From NCBI GenBank assembly GCA_947345935.1, contig CAMZZN010000005.1:1-64000 (forward strand): DNA of 64,000 bases, written 5' to 3'. The position numbers and the translations under genes are program-made. Origin of the DNA: an uncultured Ruminococcus sp. GTDB taxonomy: Bacteria > Bacillota > Clostridia > Oscillospirales > Ruminococcaceae. The stretch's first letter is position 1. The number at the start of each line of letters is the position of its first letter. A model generated the notes under the pieces. It was not told where the DNA came from. It searched no databases and saw only the letters and a program-made list of their open reading frames with translations. Of the stretch, positions 7,784 through 15,674 are shown piece by piece.

Positions 7784-8986
7784 TTATTGCGATTCCATAA
7801 CCTGATTTACTTTGGCGTAATATATTCTCAGAAATTTGTTTGCAGCGGCGATCCTGTAAGAATAATAATGCTTTCCCTCGGAACGTTTCTTGTCAATGAA
7901 TTGATATATAGGTTCGTTTTCAGGCTTGTTCAAAATGAAAACTTCGGTTATCTGAAAAAGAACCTTTCTGAGAGCCGCAGAGCCACGCTTGGAAATGTGC
8001 CTTGAAGCTACATCAAGCTGTCCTGACTGGTACGGCGGAGCGTCAAGCCCGGCGAAAGCGGTAATTGCTCTTCTGTTTCTGAAACGTCTGGTGTCACCGA
8101 TCTCGGCTATGAGCTGAGGACCGTACACCTTTCCTACTCCGAACATAGACATTACAGTGTCGTACTCGGGCAGCGAAGAAGCAATTCTGTCCATTTCTTT
8201 TCGAATAGAAGACGCAGTTTCTAGAATGGCGTTAAGCTGCATAACAGAGTGAGTAACAAGTAATTTCACGCTGTCATTCAGCGGTAGAACAGCGATAATT
8301 GACTTTGCGAAAGCATGTATTTCTTCTGCTTTTGAATCAGAATAGTTGTATTTGTTTTTCTTACACCAGCTTTTGTATTTTGTCTTGAAAACAGATAAAT
8401 AAAGTTCGGCAATACAGTCTTTATGAGGAAAAGCATTTAAAAAATCCACCCACTTCTCATGACCGTCAGACTGCCTTTCCGGTGATGTAAAGATTTTATT
8501 AATACCCGGAAATACGGAATCGGTCAGCGAGATAAGATTGTTTTTCATCATGGTCTGAATTTTATTGGATTGATTGTACTGCCTGTTGAGCATCTTTAAT
8601 GTTTTACGCTGTTCATCGGCAGGAATATATTCATCAAGTTCAGTCCAGCGGTCAAGAGCATAGGAGGCAAGCTTCAAAGCGTCTTTCTTGTCCGTCTTGA
8701 CCTTTCTTAAAGAGTTTCCGCCATAGTTATGAACTAAGAGAGCATTGACTACGGAAACAAATATACCGTTGTTATGGAGATATTGTGCTATTGGTTCAAA
8801 ATATGTACCGGTGTACTCCATAACAACCTTTGATTCACCCGGCAATGATCGTATAAGCGCAACAAGGCGATTCAGGTCACTGTCGTTATGGATAACATCA
8901 AAAGGTGAAACCGCCACCTCTCCGAATGGTCTGAGCACCGCAACAGTGCTTTTGCCTTTGGAAACATCGATACCTACCGCGTTCAT
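7784..8986 (-). CDS. IS110-family transposase (DEDD type)
   Basis: The product has 400 residues. The N-terminal RuvC-like DEDD domain begins NAVGIDVSKGKS (first Asp), with MEYTGTYFEP (Glu) and KTDKKDALKLA (Asp). The C-terminal Transposase_20 domain has FGVGKVYGPQLIAEIGD, then AFAGLDAPPYQSGQ with the conserved Ser. Both catalytic parts look intact and the length is normal. The start codon follows AGGAGTGATGTTAA. IS110 enzymes recombine DNA guided by a bridge RNA encoded in the element's own noncoding end. Confidence 0.95.
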   Translation of the reverse strand: MNAVGIDVSKGKSTVAVLRPFGEVAVSPFDVIHNDSDLNRLVALIRSLPGESKVVMEYTGTYFEPIAQYLHNNGIFVSVVNALLVHNYGGNSLRKVKTDKKDALKLASYALDRWTELDEYIPADEQRKTLKMLNRQYNQSNKIQTMMKNNLISLTDSVFPGINKIFTSPERQSDGHEKWVDFLNAFPHKDCIAELYLSVFKTKYKSWCKKNKYNYSDSKAEEIHAFAKSIIAVLPLNDSVKLLVTHSVMQLNAILETASSIRKEMDRIASSLPEYDTVMSMFGVGKVYGPQLIAEIGDTRRFRNRRAITAFAGLDAPPYQSGQLDVASRHISKRGSAALRKVLFQITEVFILNKPENEPIYQFIDKKRSEGKHYYSYRIAAANKFLRIYYAKVNQVMESQ

Positions 8987-8989
8987 TTA

Positions 8990-9240
8990 ACATCACTCCT
9001 GTTTGAATTTGTAATCGGAAGCCACGCTTTTTTCTCATTACCTATTCAATCTGTTGGGTGACACGAACGCACCGATTCGGCGGCTCAACCTGCAAAAACG
9101 AACACTGCAATGAAAGCATGGATGACAGTCTTAAATACGGGCGCTTTGTCCCAAGGAGGTGAGCGTCATTCCAATCACTGCTTTCATTGTAGCTCAGAAA
9201 TGAGTGCGTGTAAACCATGGCTGGCACGTCATGGTTTTAC
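8990..9240 (-). ncRNA. Candidate IS110 bridge-RNA region upstream of the transposase
   Basis: About 250 noncoding bases precede the transposase start. In the IS110 group the bridge RNA is encoded in this long left end, before the transposase gene. The segment is richer in G and C than its surroundings and contains hairpin-forming parts. The clearest is AAACCATG (9212-9219) against CATGGTTT (9230-9237), at the likely outer edge. I cannot define target and donor loops by eye. Confidence 0.45.
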
Positions 9241-9272
9241 CGACTATTTATATTGTAACAGGAGCTGATATA

Positions 9273-10214
9273 ATGGCAAAAAATCGAACAATACCGTTTG
9301 GCTACTGTATGCGGAACGGCAAGATCACAGCAGATTTTATGGAATCAAAAGCGGTTATCAGAATATTTGAGGAATATTTAAACGGCAGCAGCTTATTGCA
9401 AATTGCAAAACTTATGGAGTCAGAGAAAATCCGATATACCGTCGATTCTGAGCGTTGGAATAAAAACATGGTAAAGCGAATAATCGAGAATGAAAAGTAT
9501 CTCGGAAACGGCAAATATCCGCAGATTATCGACGAGGAAACTTTTAAAATTGCGAATAAAAAGCGTGTTCAGAAAGCAACTTCTGTGTGCGTAATTTCGG
9601 AAGAATTGCAGGAAATCAGAAACCGTACATACTGTTCTGAATGCGGTCATAGGCTTTCACGAATCGGCGGTAACTGCCGCTGCGAAAAATGGGACTGCAG
9701 AAATCCTGACTGTTACAGACTTGAATATCAGTTGACAGATCAGATGATTATCGGAGCAGTTCTGACTGTTATGAATGCAGTAATTGCGAATCCGAATTTG
9801 ATTGAAAATAACAGCGAGATCAGCACATATTCTCCTACCGCCGTTGTAATTCGCAAACAAAATGAAATAAATCAAATGATAGATTCCGTACAGATAGATT
9901 TCGACAGAATAAAATCTGAAATTTTCAGACTTGCACAGATGAAATATGACTGCTGTACTTACGATGAAAATCCGCAGAAAACAGCGGAAATCAAGGCTCT
10001 GCTTGAAAATCATGAACAATTAAATACGCTCGATATTGGCTTATTCAAAGCGTGTATTTCACGAATTTGGATAAGCCATTTTTGTACCGTTGAAATTGAA
10101 TTTATCAACGGTATCGTAATAAAAAATACAACAGAAAGGACGAATGAAAATGCCCACAGCATCGAACGTAACGATAATTCCTGCGAAAGTACAAACAGCG
10201 GAAAACAGGGATAA
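9273..10214 (+). CDS. Catalytic-domain-less serine recombinase accessory protein (module A)
   Basis: The product has 313 residues. It starts straight in the recombinase DNA-binding domain (IPFGYCMRNGK, then SKAVIRIFEEYLNGSSLLQIAK and WNKNMVKRIIENEKYLG). It has a zinc ribbon (CSECGHRLSRIGG with later C-x5-C) and a helical end. No resolvase domain or nucleophilic Ser is present. Module B has the same short form, so this is not a recent truncation. It probably binds att-site DNA beside the two active recombinases. The start at 9273 follows AGGAGCTGATATA and is conserved in copy B. It overlaps the next gene by 71 bases. Confidence 0.85.
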   Translation: MAKNRTIPFGYCMRNGKITADFMESKAVIRIFEEYLNGSSLLQIAKLMESEKIRYTVDSERWNKNMVKRIIENEKYLGNGKYPQIIDEETFKIANKKRVQKATSVCVISEELQEIRNRTYCSECGHRLSRIGGNCRCEKWDCRNPDCYRLEYQLTDQMIIGAVLTVMNAVIANPNLIENNSEISTYSPTAVVIRKQNEINQMIDSVQIDFDRIKSEIFRLAQMKYDCCTYDENPQKTAEIKALLENHEQLNTLDIGLFKACISRIWISHFCTVEIEFINGIVIKNTTERTNENAHSIERNDNSCESTNSGKQG

Positions 10215-11766
10215 ATACCACCAGTTGCGAGTTGCAGCGTACTGCCGTGTCAGCACTGAACAGGAAGAACAGCAGAATTCATATCAGGTGCAGATCGCAT
10301 ATTACACCGATCTGATCAACAGAAAAAAGGAGTGGTCGCTTGCCGGAATTTTTGCCGATGAAGGAATCAGCGGTACTCAAACGAAAAAGCGTACTGAATT
10401 TAACCGCATGATCCGAATGTGCAAAAAGAAAAAAATTGATCTTGTGATAACAAAATCAATCAGTCGATTTTCCCGAAACACCGTGGATTGCCTTGAATAT
10501 GTAAGACTGCTTAAAGAGCTTGGAATCGGTGTGATTTTTGAAAAGGAAGCAATAAATACGCTGACAATGACGTCGGAATTTATGATCGCATTATATGGCA
10601 GTTTTGCTCAGGCAGAAAGTGAATCAATTTCAAAAAATGTATCATGGGGCAAGGAAAAAGCCTACCGTGAGGGCAAGGTTCAGTTTCAGTACAAGTATCT
10701 GCTCGGTTACAAAAAGGGCGCTGACGGTAAGCCGGAAATTGTTCCCGAAGAAGCAGAAATCGTTCGGTTGATCTACAAGCTTTTCCTTGACGGATACAGC
10801 ATGAGAAACATTAAAAATCACCTTGAAAATAAAGCAATTTTGACAGCGCAGGGCAAAAAAATCTGGAATGAATCGCTTATCAGCAGCATTCTGAAAAATG
10901 AAAAATATGTTGGTGACTGCCTGCTGCAAAAAACTTACACGCTTGATTGCATAACGCATAAAATCGTGAAAAATAAGGGCGAGCGTCCAATGTTTCTGGT
11001 GACGGATCATCACGATCCGATCGTTGATCGTGACACGTTTAATCGGGTTCAGCAGGAGCTTGCAAGGCGTTCCAGTAAGCGAAAAATCAGCGATAAAACG
11101 ACTACCGAGCAAGGCAAATACTCCAGTAAATATGCACTGACGGAGCTGTTGATATGCGGTAATTGCGGCTCTCCATACCGCAGAACTACATGGGCTGCGA
11201 GAGGAAAAAAGCAGATCGTATGGCGGTGTATCAGCCGACTGGAGCATGGTAAAAAATACTGTCCTGATTCGCCGACGATAAAGGAAGAATCGCTCCACAA
11301 AGGCATAATTCACGCAATAAATAATTACTACTCCTGCCGAAATGACATTGCAAGAATTTTAAAAGCGAATATCGGAACAGTTTTGGAATGTCAGGGGCAG
11401 GAGGAAATTATCAGCATTGAAAACAGATTAAAAGAAATCGACAGAGCAAGAAATGATCTTGTAAATTTAATAGCATCGGGCGGCTGCGATGAGGACAAGC
11501 TTGACAGCGAATTTGCAAAGCTATACAGCGAGGAACAGCAGCTTACCGAACGGCTGGAAATACTAAAATCACAAAATAAAACTTCCGCCGAAACTCAGGC
11601 AAAGCTTGATAAAATTATGGATATGATCGAGCATGAAAAATTCGAGTTGGAAACCTTTGATAACGTTTTGATACGAAAATTAATTGAGTGCATAAAAGTG
11701 CTGAATAAAGGTGAAATACTGGTGATTTTCAAGGGCGGATACGAAGTAAAAACTGATATTGAATAA
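10144..11766 (+). CDS. Large serine recombinase 3 of the tandem triplet (module A)
   Basis: The product has 540 residues with full large-serine-recombinase architecture. The catalytic domain contains VAAYCRVSTEQEEQQNS (Ser near residue 39) and TKSISRFSRNTVDCLEY. The recombinase domain runs from about 195, a CGNCGSPYRR zinc ribbon lies near 340, and a C-terminal coiled coil follows. Its first 71 bases overlap the accessory recombinase gene in another frame, and AGAAAGGA precedes the start, so the two are translationally coupled. Tandem serine-recombinase triplets are known from some Firmicute integrative elements; this one presumably mobilises module A. Confidence 0.92.
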   Translation: MKMPTASNVTIIPAKVQTAENRDKYHQLRVAAYCRVSTEQEEQQNSYQVQIAYYTDLINRKKEWSLAGIFADEGISGTQTKKRTEFNRMIRMCKKKKIDLVITKSISRFSRNTVDCLEYVRLLKELGIGVIFEKEAINTLTMTSEFMIALYGSFAQAESESISKNVSWGKEKAYREGKVQFQYKYLLGYKKGADGKPEIVPEEAEIVRLIYKLFLDGYSMRNIKNHLENKAILTAQGKKIWNESLISSILKNEKYVGDCLLQKTYTLDCITHKIVKNKGERPMFLVTDHHDPIVDRDTFNRVQQELARRSSKRKISDKTTTEQGKYSSKYALTELLICGNCGSPYRRTTWAARGKKQIVWRCISRLEHGKKYCPDSPTIKEESLHKGIIHAINNYYSCRNDIARILKANIGTVLECQGQEEIISIENRLKEIDRARNDLVNLIASGGCDEDKLDSEFAKLYSEEQQLTERLEILKSQNKTSAETQAKLDKIMDMIEHEKFELETFDNVLIRKLIECIKVLNKGEILVIFKGGYEVKTDIE

Positions 11767-11826
11767 TAAAAAATTCAGCTTGTAAATTTAATTTTACAGG
11801 CTGTTTTTTGTGAGGGAGATGATAAT

Positions 11827-12924
11827 TTGTCGGGTAATTTTGAGGGAATAAAAACTCAAAAATTTGGAGTCGAAGTAGAGTGTACAGGCTTGACAAGGGC
11901 CGCTGCAGCAAAAGCGATAAGCAAAGTTTTAGGCGGTTCGCCGGAGCATTTCGGCGGCAGTTACGATCGCTATGACGTTTACGACAATCAGGGACGACGT
12001 TGGAAAATAATGTCCGATGCAAGCATTCGATGTACAACAAAGAATGGCGAGCCTGCGTCAAAGCTGCATTCTGTGGAGCTTGTAACGCCAATTTTAGAGT
12101 ACGAAGATATGGCTCTGTTGCAGGAGGTTGTGCGCTCCATTCGGCGAAGCGGCGGCGTTTGTAATGAATCAACAGGAATCCATATTCACATCGATTTTGA
12201 GCCTTATGATCCGCAAAAGCTGCGTAATCTTGTTAATATTTTCGCAAGTAAAGAGGATATGCTGTATCAGGCTTTGCAGGTCGAATCCGATCGTGAAAGT
12301 ACCTATTGCAAAAAAGTTGATAAGCGATTTTTGGAGGAATTAAATAAGAGAAAACCAAAGGATTTGCAGACGATAAAACGGCTGTGGTACGGCGATAATG
12401 CGGAATATCACTCCCATTATGATTCGTCCAGATATCGATGTTTGAATTTACATCCGGTGTTTACTGATAATAATATTGAAGTGAGAGCGTTCAACAGCAG
12501 CCTGAATGCAGGAGTACTGAGAGCGTATATTTCACTGGTACTGGCAGTCAGCAATCAGGCTCTCACGCAGAAATCAGCAAGTCCTCGTGTGACGCAAAGT
12601 GAGAATCCTCGGTACACTTTTCGATGCTGGCTGATTCGCATTGGACTGAACGGTGACGAATTCAAAAATTGCAGAAAACATCTTCTTTCTCATCTTGAGG
12701 GCAATATAGCGTGGCTGCACCCGGAAGATGCGATAAAACAGCGTGAACGTCTGAAAGCCGAGAGAATCGCCGCTCGTGAGCAGCGTGTAGAGCCTGTAAG
12801 CGAGGTTAGACAAGGAATTGAAAATGTACCCGATGAGGTCGTAGAACCCCAAGAAAGCGAGCGTGAGGCGGTTTTTGAGGATGAGAATCCGGAACAGGAA
12901 GAAGCACTTGAAATGAGTATGTAA
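11827..12924 (+). CDS. Amidoligase-family enzyme (module A)
   Basis: The product has 365 residues of the Amidoligase_2 family, glutamine-synthetase-like COOH-NH2 ligases. Motifs: FGVEVECTG (substrate/metal Glu pair, residues 13-21), MSDASIRC, ELVTPIL, ESTGIHIHIDFEP (metal-binding His pair) and EVRAFNSSLN (Glu and Arg). Such enzymes are thought to join amino groups to carboxyl groups on peptides or small molecules. Initiation is at TTG 11827 behind GGGAG; the module B copy uses ATG at the same place. The C-terminal 60 residues are acidic and poorly conserved. The next two genes follow within 13 bases each, so this is an operon. Confidence 0.85.
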   Translation: MSGNFEGIKTQKFGVEVECTGLTRAAAAKAISKVLGGSPEHFGGSYDRYDVYDNQGRRWKIMSDASIRCTTKNGEPASKLHSVELVTPILEYEDMALLQEVVRSIRRSGGVCNESTGIHIHIDFEPYDPQKLRNLVNIFASKEDMLYQALQVESDRESTYCKKVDKRFLEELNKRKPKDLQTIKRLWYGDNAEYHSHYDSSRYRCLNLHPVFTDNNIEVRAFNSSLNAGVLRAYISLVLAVSNQALTQKSASPRVTQSENPRYTFRCWLIRIGLNGDEFKNCRKHLLSHLEGNIAWLHPEDAIKQRERLKAERIAAREQRVEPVSEVRQGIENVPDEVVEPQESEREAVFEDENPEQEEALEMSM

Positions 12925-12937
12925 CGGAGGTTGAAAA

Positions 12938-13426
12938 ATGAGTAAGAAACAGCTATATATAGCCTATGGCAGCAATATCAATTTGGAGCAAATGGCATAT
13001 CGGTGTCCCAATTCAAAGGTTGTGGGAACGTCTGAGATTAAGGGTTATGAATTAGAATTCAGAGGAGTTGCTACGATAGTGCCGAAAGAAAACGCAAGCG
13101 TCCCCGTTCTGATTTGGGAGCTTGATGAAAGAGATTTGCCCGTTTTGAATCGTTATGAGGGGTGGCCGCGGCTTTATAGGCAGGAAAAAATGCAATTTGA
13201 AATGGACGGAAAAACCTATAAAGGAATGGCTTATCTGATGAATCGAGGAACAATTTCTCCGCCGAGTCCGCAGTATTACAACACGATTTTGCAGGGTTAT
13301 CAAGAGAACGGATTGGATGAATCGTATCTGGAAACGACTCTGGAAAATTCAATTTATCATGAGCAATCAATGGAAGAAATCGATGAAGATTTTGACTTTG
13401 ACGATGATTTGCAGATGAAATTTTAG
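12938..13426 (+). CDS. Gamma-glutamylcyclotransferase (AIG2/GGCT)-like protein (module A)
   Basis: The product has 162 residues. It begins LYIAYGSNINLEQMAYRCP, the YGSN glycine loop of the GGCT fold, and continues with VPVLIWELDERDLPVLNRYEG, whose last Glu is the expected general acid/base. Family enzymes cyclise gamma-glutamyl amines to 5-oxoproline, releasing the partner. Pairing with an amidoligase is a recorded neighbourhood in predicted peptide-modification systems: one enzyme makes an isopeptide-like bond and the other could remove it. The C-terminus is strikingly acidic (DEDFDFDDD). It follows the amidoligase by 13 bases with GGAGG. Confidence 0.85.
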   Translation: MSKKQLYIAYGSNINLEQMAYRCPNSKVVGTSEIKGYELEFRGVATIVPKENASVPVLIWELDERDLPVLNRYEGWPRLYRQEKMQFEMDGKTYKGMAYLMNRGTISPPSPQYYNTILQGYQENGLDESYLETTLENSIYHEQSMEEIDEDFDFDDDLQMKF

Positions 13427-13438
13427 GAGGGCGACGTT

Positions 13439-13714
13439 ATGAAATATAAAGGATTTTGGGTGAAAATCACTCCCAATAACAACTTATCAAGAGAAAATAA
13501 GGACGGCGAGATCGTTGCCTGTGAGGGCTTCACAATTGAAGTTTTTGCAGACGAATCCGAAGAAGTAGAAATTGATGTTTTCTCTGCTGCAGTTGATTTT
13601 GAACTGGTGAGAAATAGCATTGGGGAAGCGGAGCAGTTCGCCAAAGATTACATCGACTGCGAGGAAAAGGAATATCAGAGGATGATCGACGAGTTCAACG
13701 GTAAGTCTAAATAA
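13439..13714 (+). CDS. Conserved 91-residue protein of the amidoligase operon (module A)
   Basis: I do not recognise this family. The product is small and acidic: a beta-rich start (KYKGFWVKITP), a central IEVFADESEEVEIDVFSAA, then a helix ending EAEQFAKDYIDCEEKEYQ. It follows the GGCT-like gene by 12 bases with GGAGG. Module B has an equivalent at 60796, and a decayed third relative lies near 46432-46700, so it travels with the module. It could be the substrate or carrier of the amidoligase, or a fitness-neutral partner; nothing in the sequence decides. Confidence 0.65.
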   Translation: MKYKGFWVKITPNNNLSRENKDGEIVACEGFTIEVFADESEEVEIDVFSAAVDFELVRNSIGEAEQFAKDYIDCEEKEYQRMIDEFNGKSK

Positions 13715-13730
13715 AATTTGTCTTTGGTAC

Positions 13731-13759
13731 TTGATTTTGTGTGTAAAACATGATATACT
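13731..13759 (+). promoter_or_regulatory. Predicted promoter of the AAA-ATPase/nuclease gene (module A)
   Basis: TTGATT (13731-13736), 17-base spacer, TATACT (13754-13759). The same boxes and spacing recur in module B at 61089-61117 although the spacer bases differ. Confidence 0.65.
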
Positions 13760-13789
13760 TATTATAAAGAAAGATTGGGGGTGCTGTTT

Positions 13790-15361
13790 ATGGGAATTTA
13801 TCTGAATCCAAGTAATGTGGATTTTTACAACGCTGTGAATCACTCGCAAATTTATGTGGATAAAACGGAACTTATTAAATATACAAATAAAGTTCTATTT
13901 GGAGAGCAGAAATTCATTTGTGTCAGCCGTCCAAGAAGATTCGGAAAATCAATGGCAGCTAATATGCTGACGGCTTACTACAGCAGCGGATGCGATTCAA
14001 AGGAAATGTTTAGCCAATTGAAAATTGCAGATTCGGAATCATTTGAAAAGCATCTGAATAAGTATAATGTGATCCGCATTAATATGATGGATTTTTTCAG
14101 CGAATACGATGATACGACGGAAATGCTCACTAATCTGCAAAAGGAAATAATGTTTGAGATTATTAAGGAGTTTCCTGATGTTAGATATTATGATGAAACA
14201 AAGTTAATACGCTCACTGAAAGATGTTTTTGAAAAATATCAGGTGCCGTTTATTTTTATAATCGATGAATGGGACTGTGTTTTGAGAGATAAAAAAAATG
14301 ACAGCATGGCACAAGAAATATATTTGAAGTTCCTATCTGCCCTATTTAAAAATCAAAGCTATCTTGCTCTTGTTTATATGACCGGAATCCTGCCAATAAA
14401 AAAATATGGCGGTCATTCAGCGATAAATATGTTTACAGAAATTGCTATGACCAATCCTCGTGAACTTGCGGAATATACTGGTTTTACTGAAACTGAAGTT
14501 AAAATGCTTTGTGAAGAATATAAAATGCCATTTGATGAAACGAAACGTTGGTATGACGGATATAATTTAAAGGGCGTTTCAATTTATAATCCTCGTTCCG
14601 TTGTAATGTCTATGACAGGTCATGATTATGACAATTACTGGACTTCAACTGAAACTTATGAGGCGTTGAAAATCTACATTGAGATGAATTTTGACGGATT
14701 GAAAGATACCATAATTGAACTTCTCGCAGGAGGAAAAGTTGTAATTGATACGACAACGTTTACAAATGATATGGTCACATTTGTAACAAAAGATGATGTT
14801 CTGACGCTTTTGATTCATCTCGGCTATCTGACGTATGATTTTTATACTAAGGAAGTTTCGATACCCAATTATGAAATTTCAGAGCAGTTTGCAAGCACGA
14901 TAAAAGTAATGGGTTGGTCGGAAGTTGCGGATTCACTGAAGCAGTCCGATGAACTGCTCAAAGCAACGCTGAACTATAACGAAGAAAAAGTTGCAGAGCT
15001 GATAGATAAGGCACACAACGATAACACATCAATATTAAAATACAACGATGAAAACTCGCTGTCCTGTGTGATCTCGCTTGCATATTATTCTGCAAGAAAA
15101 AAATACACGATCGAGCGGGAGCTTCCTGCTGGAAAAGGTTATGCAGACTTGGTTTTCAGACCGAGAAAAAACAACAGCAATCCTGCAATGATCGTTGAAC
15201 TCAAATATGACAAATCAGCCGAGGGAGCTTTAGAACAGATCAAGAAAAAGCAGTACACGGATTGTCTGAAAGATTATTCAGGAGAAATTTTACTTGTCGG
15301 AATCAATTATGATAAAGACGATAAGTATCATACTTGCAATATTGAAAAAATTAATAAATAA
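13790..15361 (+). CDS. AAA-ATPase-like protein with C-terminal PD-(D/E)XK nuclease domain (module A)
   Basis: The product has 523 residues of the PF09820 plus PF08011 (PDDEXK_9) architecture. Residues 1-250 are the ATPase: CVSRPRRFGKSMAANML is the P-loop-like motif, and FIFIIDEWDCV the Walker B type strand. The C-terminal domain has GKGYADLVFRP, then PAMIVELKYDKSAEGALEQI, matching the D...E-x-K nuclease core. Function is unknown; these genes are abundant in gut Bacteroidetes and Clostridia and are often multi-copy. The start is set at 13790 because module B starts at the equivalent codon and GGGGGTG lies upstream. It has its own promoter. Confidence 0.87.
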   Translation: MGIYLNPSNVDFYNAVNHSQIYVDKTELIKYTNKVLFGEQKFICVSRPRRFGKSMAANMLTAYYSSGCDSKEMFSQLKIADSESFEKHLNKYNVIRINMMDFFSEYDDTTEMLTNLQKEIMFEIIKEFPDVRYYDETKLIRSLKDVFEKYQVPFIFIIDEWDCVLRDKKNDSMAQEIYLKFLSALFKNQSYLALVYMTGILPIKKYGGHSAINMFTEIAMTNPRELAEYTGFTETEVKMLCEEYKMPFDETKRWYDGYNLKGVSIYNPRSVVMSMTGHDYDNYWTSTETYEALKIYIEMNFDGLKDTIIELLAGGKVVIDTTTFTNDMVTFVTKDDVLTLLIHLGYLTYDFYTKEVSIPNYEISEQFASTIKVMGWSEVADSLKQSDELLKATLNYNEEKVAELIDKAHNDNTSILKYNDENSLSCVISLAYYSARKKYTIERELPAGKGYADLVFRPRKNNSNPAMIVELKYDKSAEGALEQIKKKQYTDCLKDYSGEILLVGINYDKDDKYHTCNIEKINK

Positions 15362-15437
15362 AGAAAAATTTTATGCAGGGAAGCCGTAAAGTCGGGGTAA
15401 ATTAATGTCATCTATTTTATAGTCACAAGACATTGCA

Positions 15438-15490
15438 CAAACTCTCAAATGACGATATACCGCCATTTGAGAGTTTGTATTTTGTCTAAA
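15438..15490 (+). terminator. Strong hairpin at the end of module A
   Basis: CAAACTCTCAAATG (15438-15451) pairs exactly with CATTTGAGAGTTTG (15464-15477), followed by a T-rich stretch. It can terminate module A and stands next to the integrase-element boundary. Confidence 0.65.
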
Positions 15491-15497
15491 AAATGAG

Positions 15498-15519
15498 TTT
15501 GTACGCTATTTGTACGCTA
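15498..15519. repeat. Left copy of a 22-bp direct repeat, candidate attachment site
   Basis: The 22 bases contain TGTACGCTATTTGTACGC and recur exactly at 33131-33152. An inverted partner, TAGCGTACAA, lies 10-15 bases further on (about 15531-15540), the usual look of integrase core and arm sites. The integrase gene begins its 3' end about 155 bases away. Confidence 0.5.
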
Positions 15520-15674
15520 CTCATATTTTTTAGCGTACAAGCATCGCTTTTTTACATTATTCCCTATGCATAAAAATGAATATTATTCATTTAGCTTTTA
15601 TTACACAAAATAAGCTCGCTGTCTGTTATTCATCAGATGTCAGCGAGCTTATTTTATACTATACATTCACTGCA

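Larger units (their letters stand above)
7690..9240 (-). mobile_element. IS110-family insertion sequence (ends approximate)
   Basis: A complete IS110-type transposase gene with about 250 noncoding bases upstream and about 100 downstream interrupts the recombinase triplet of module A. Module B lacks it: there the first and second recombinase genes are 91 bases apart. The right boundary is placed near 9237-9240, because similarity to the module B upstream region resumes at about 9240. The left boundary is uncertain. IS110 elements lack terminal inverted repeats, so none are expected. Confidence 0.75.

Noticed and set aside
9042..9227. Minus-strand 61-codon ORF upstream of the IS110 transposase
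   Set aside because: No homology or RBS; this is the expected noncoding bridge-RNA end.
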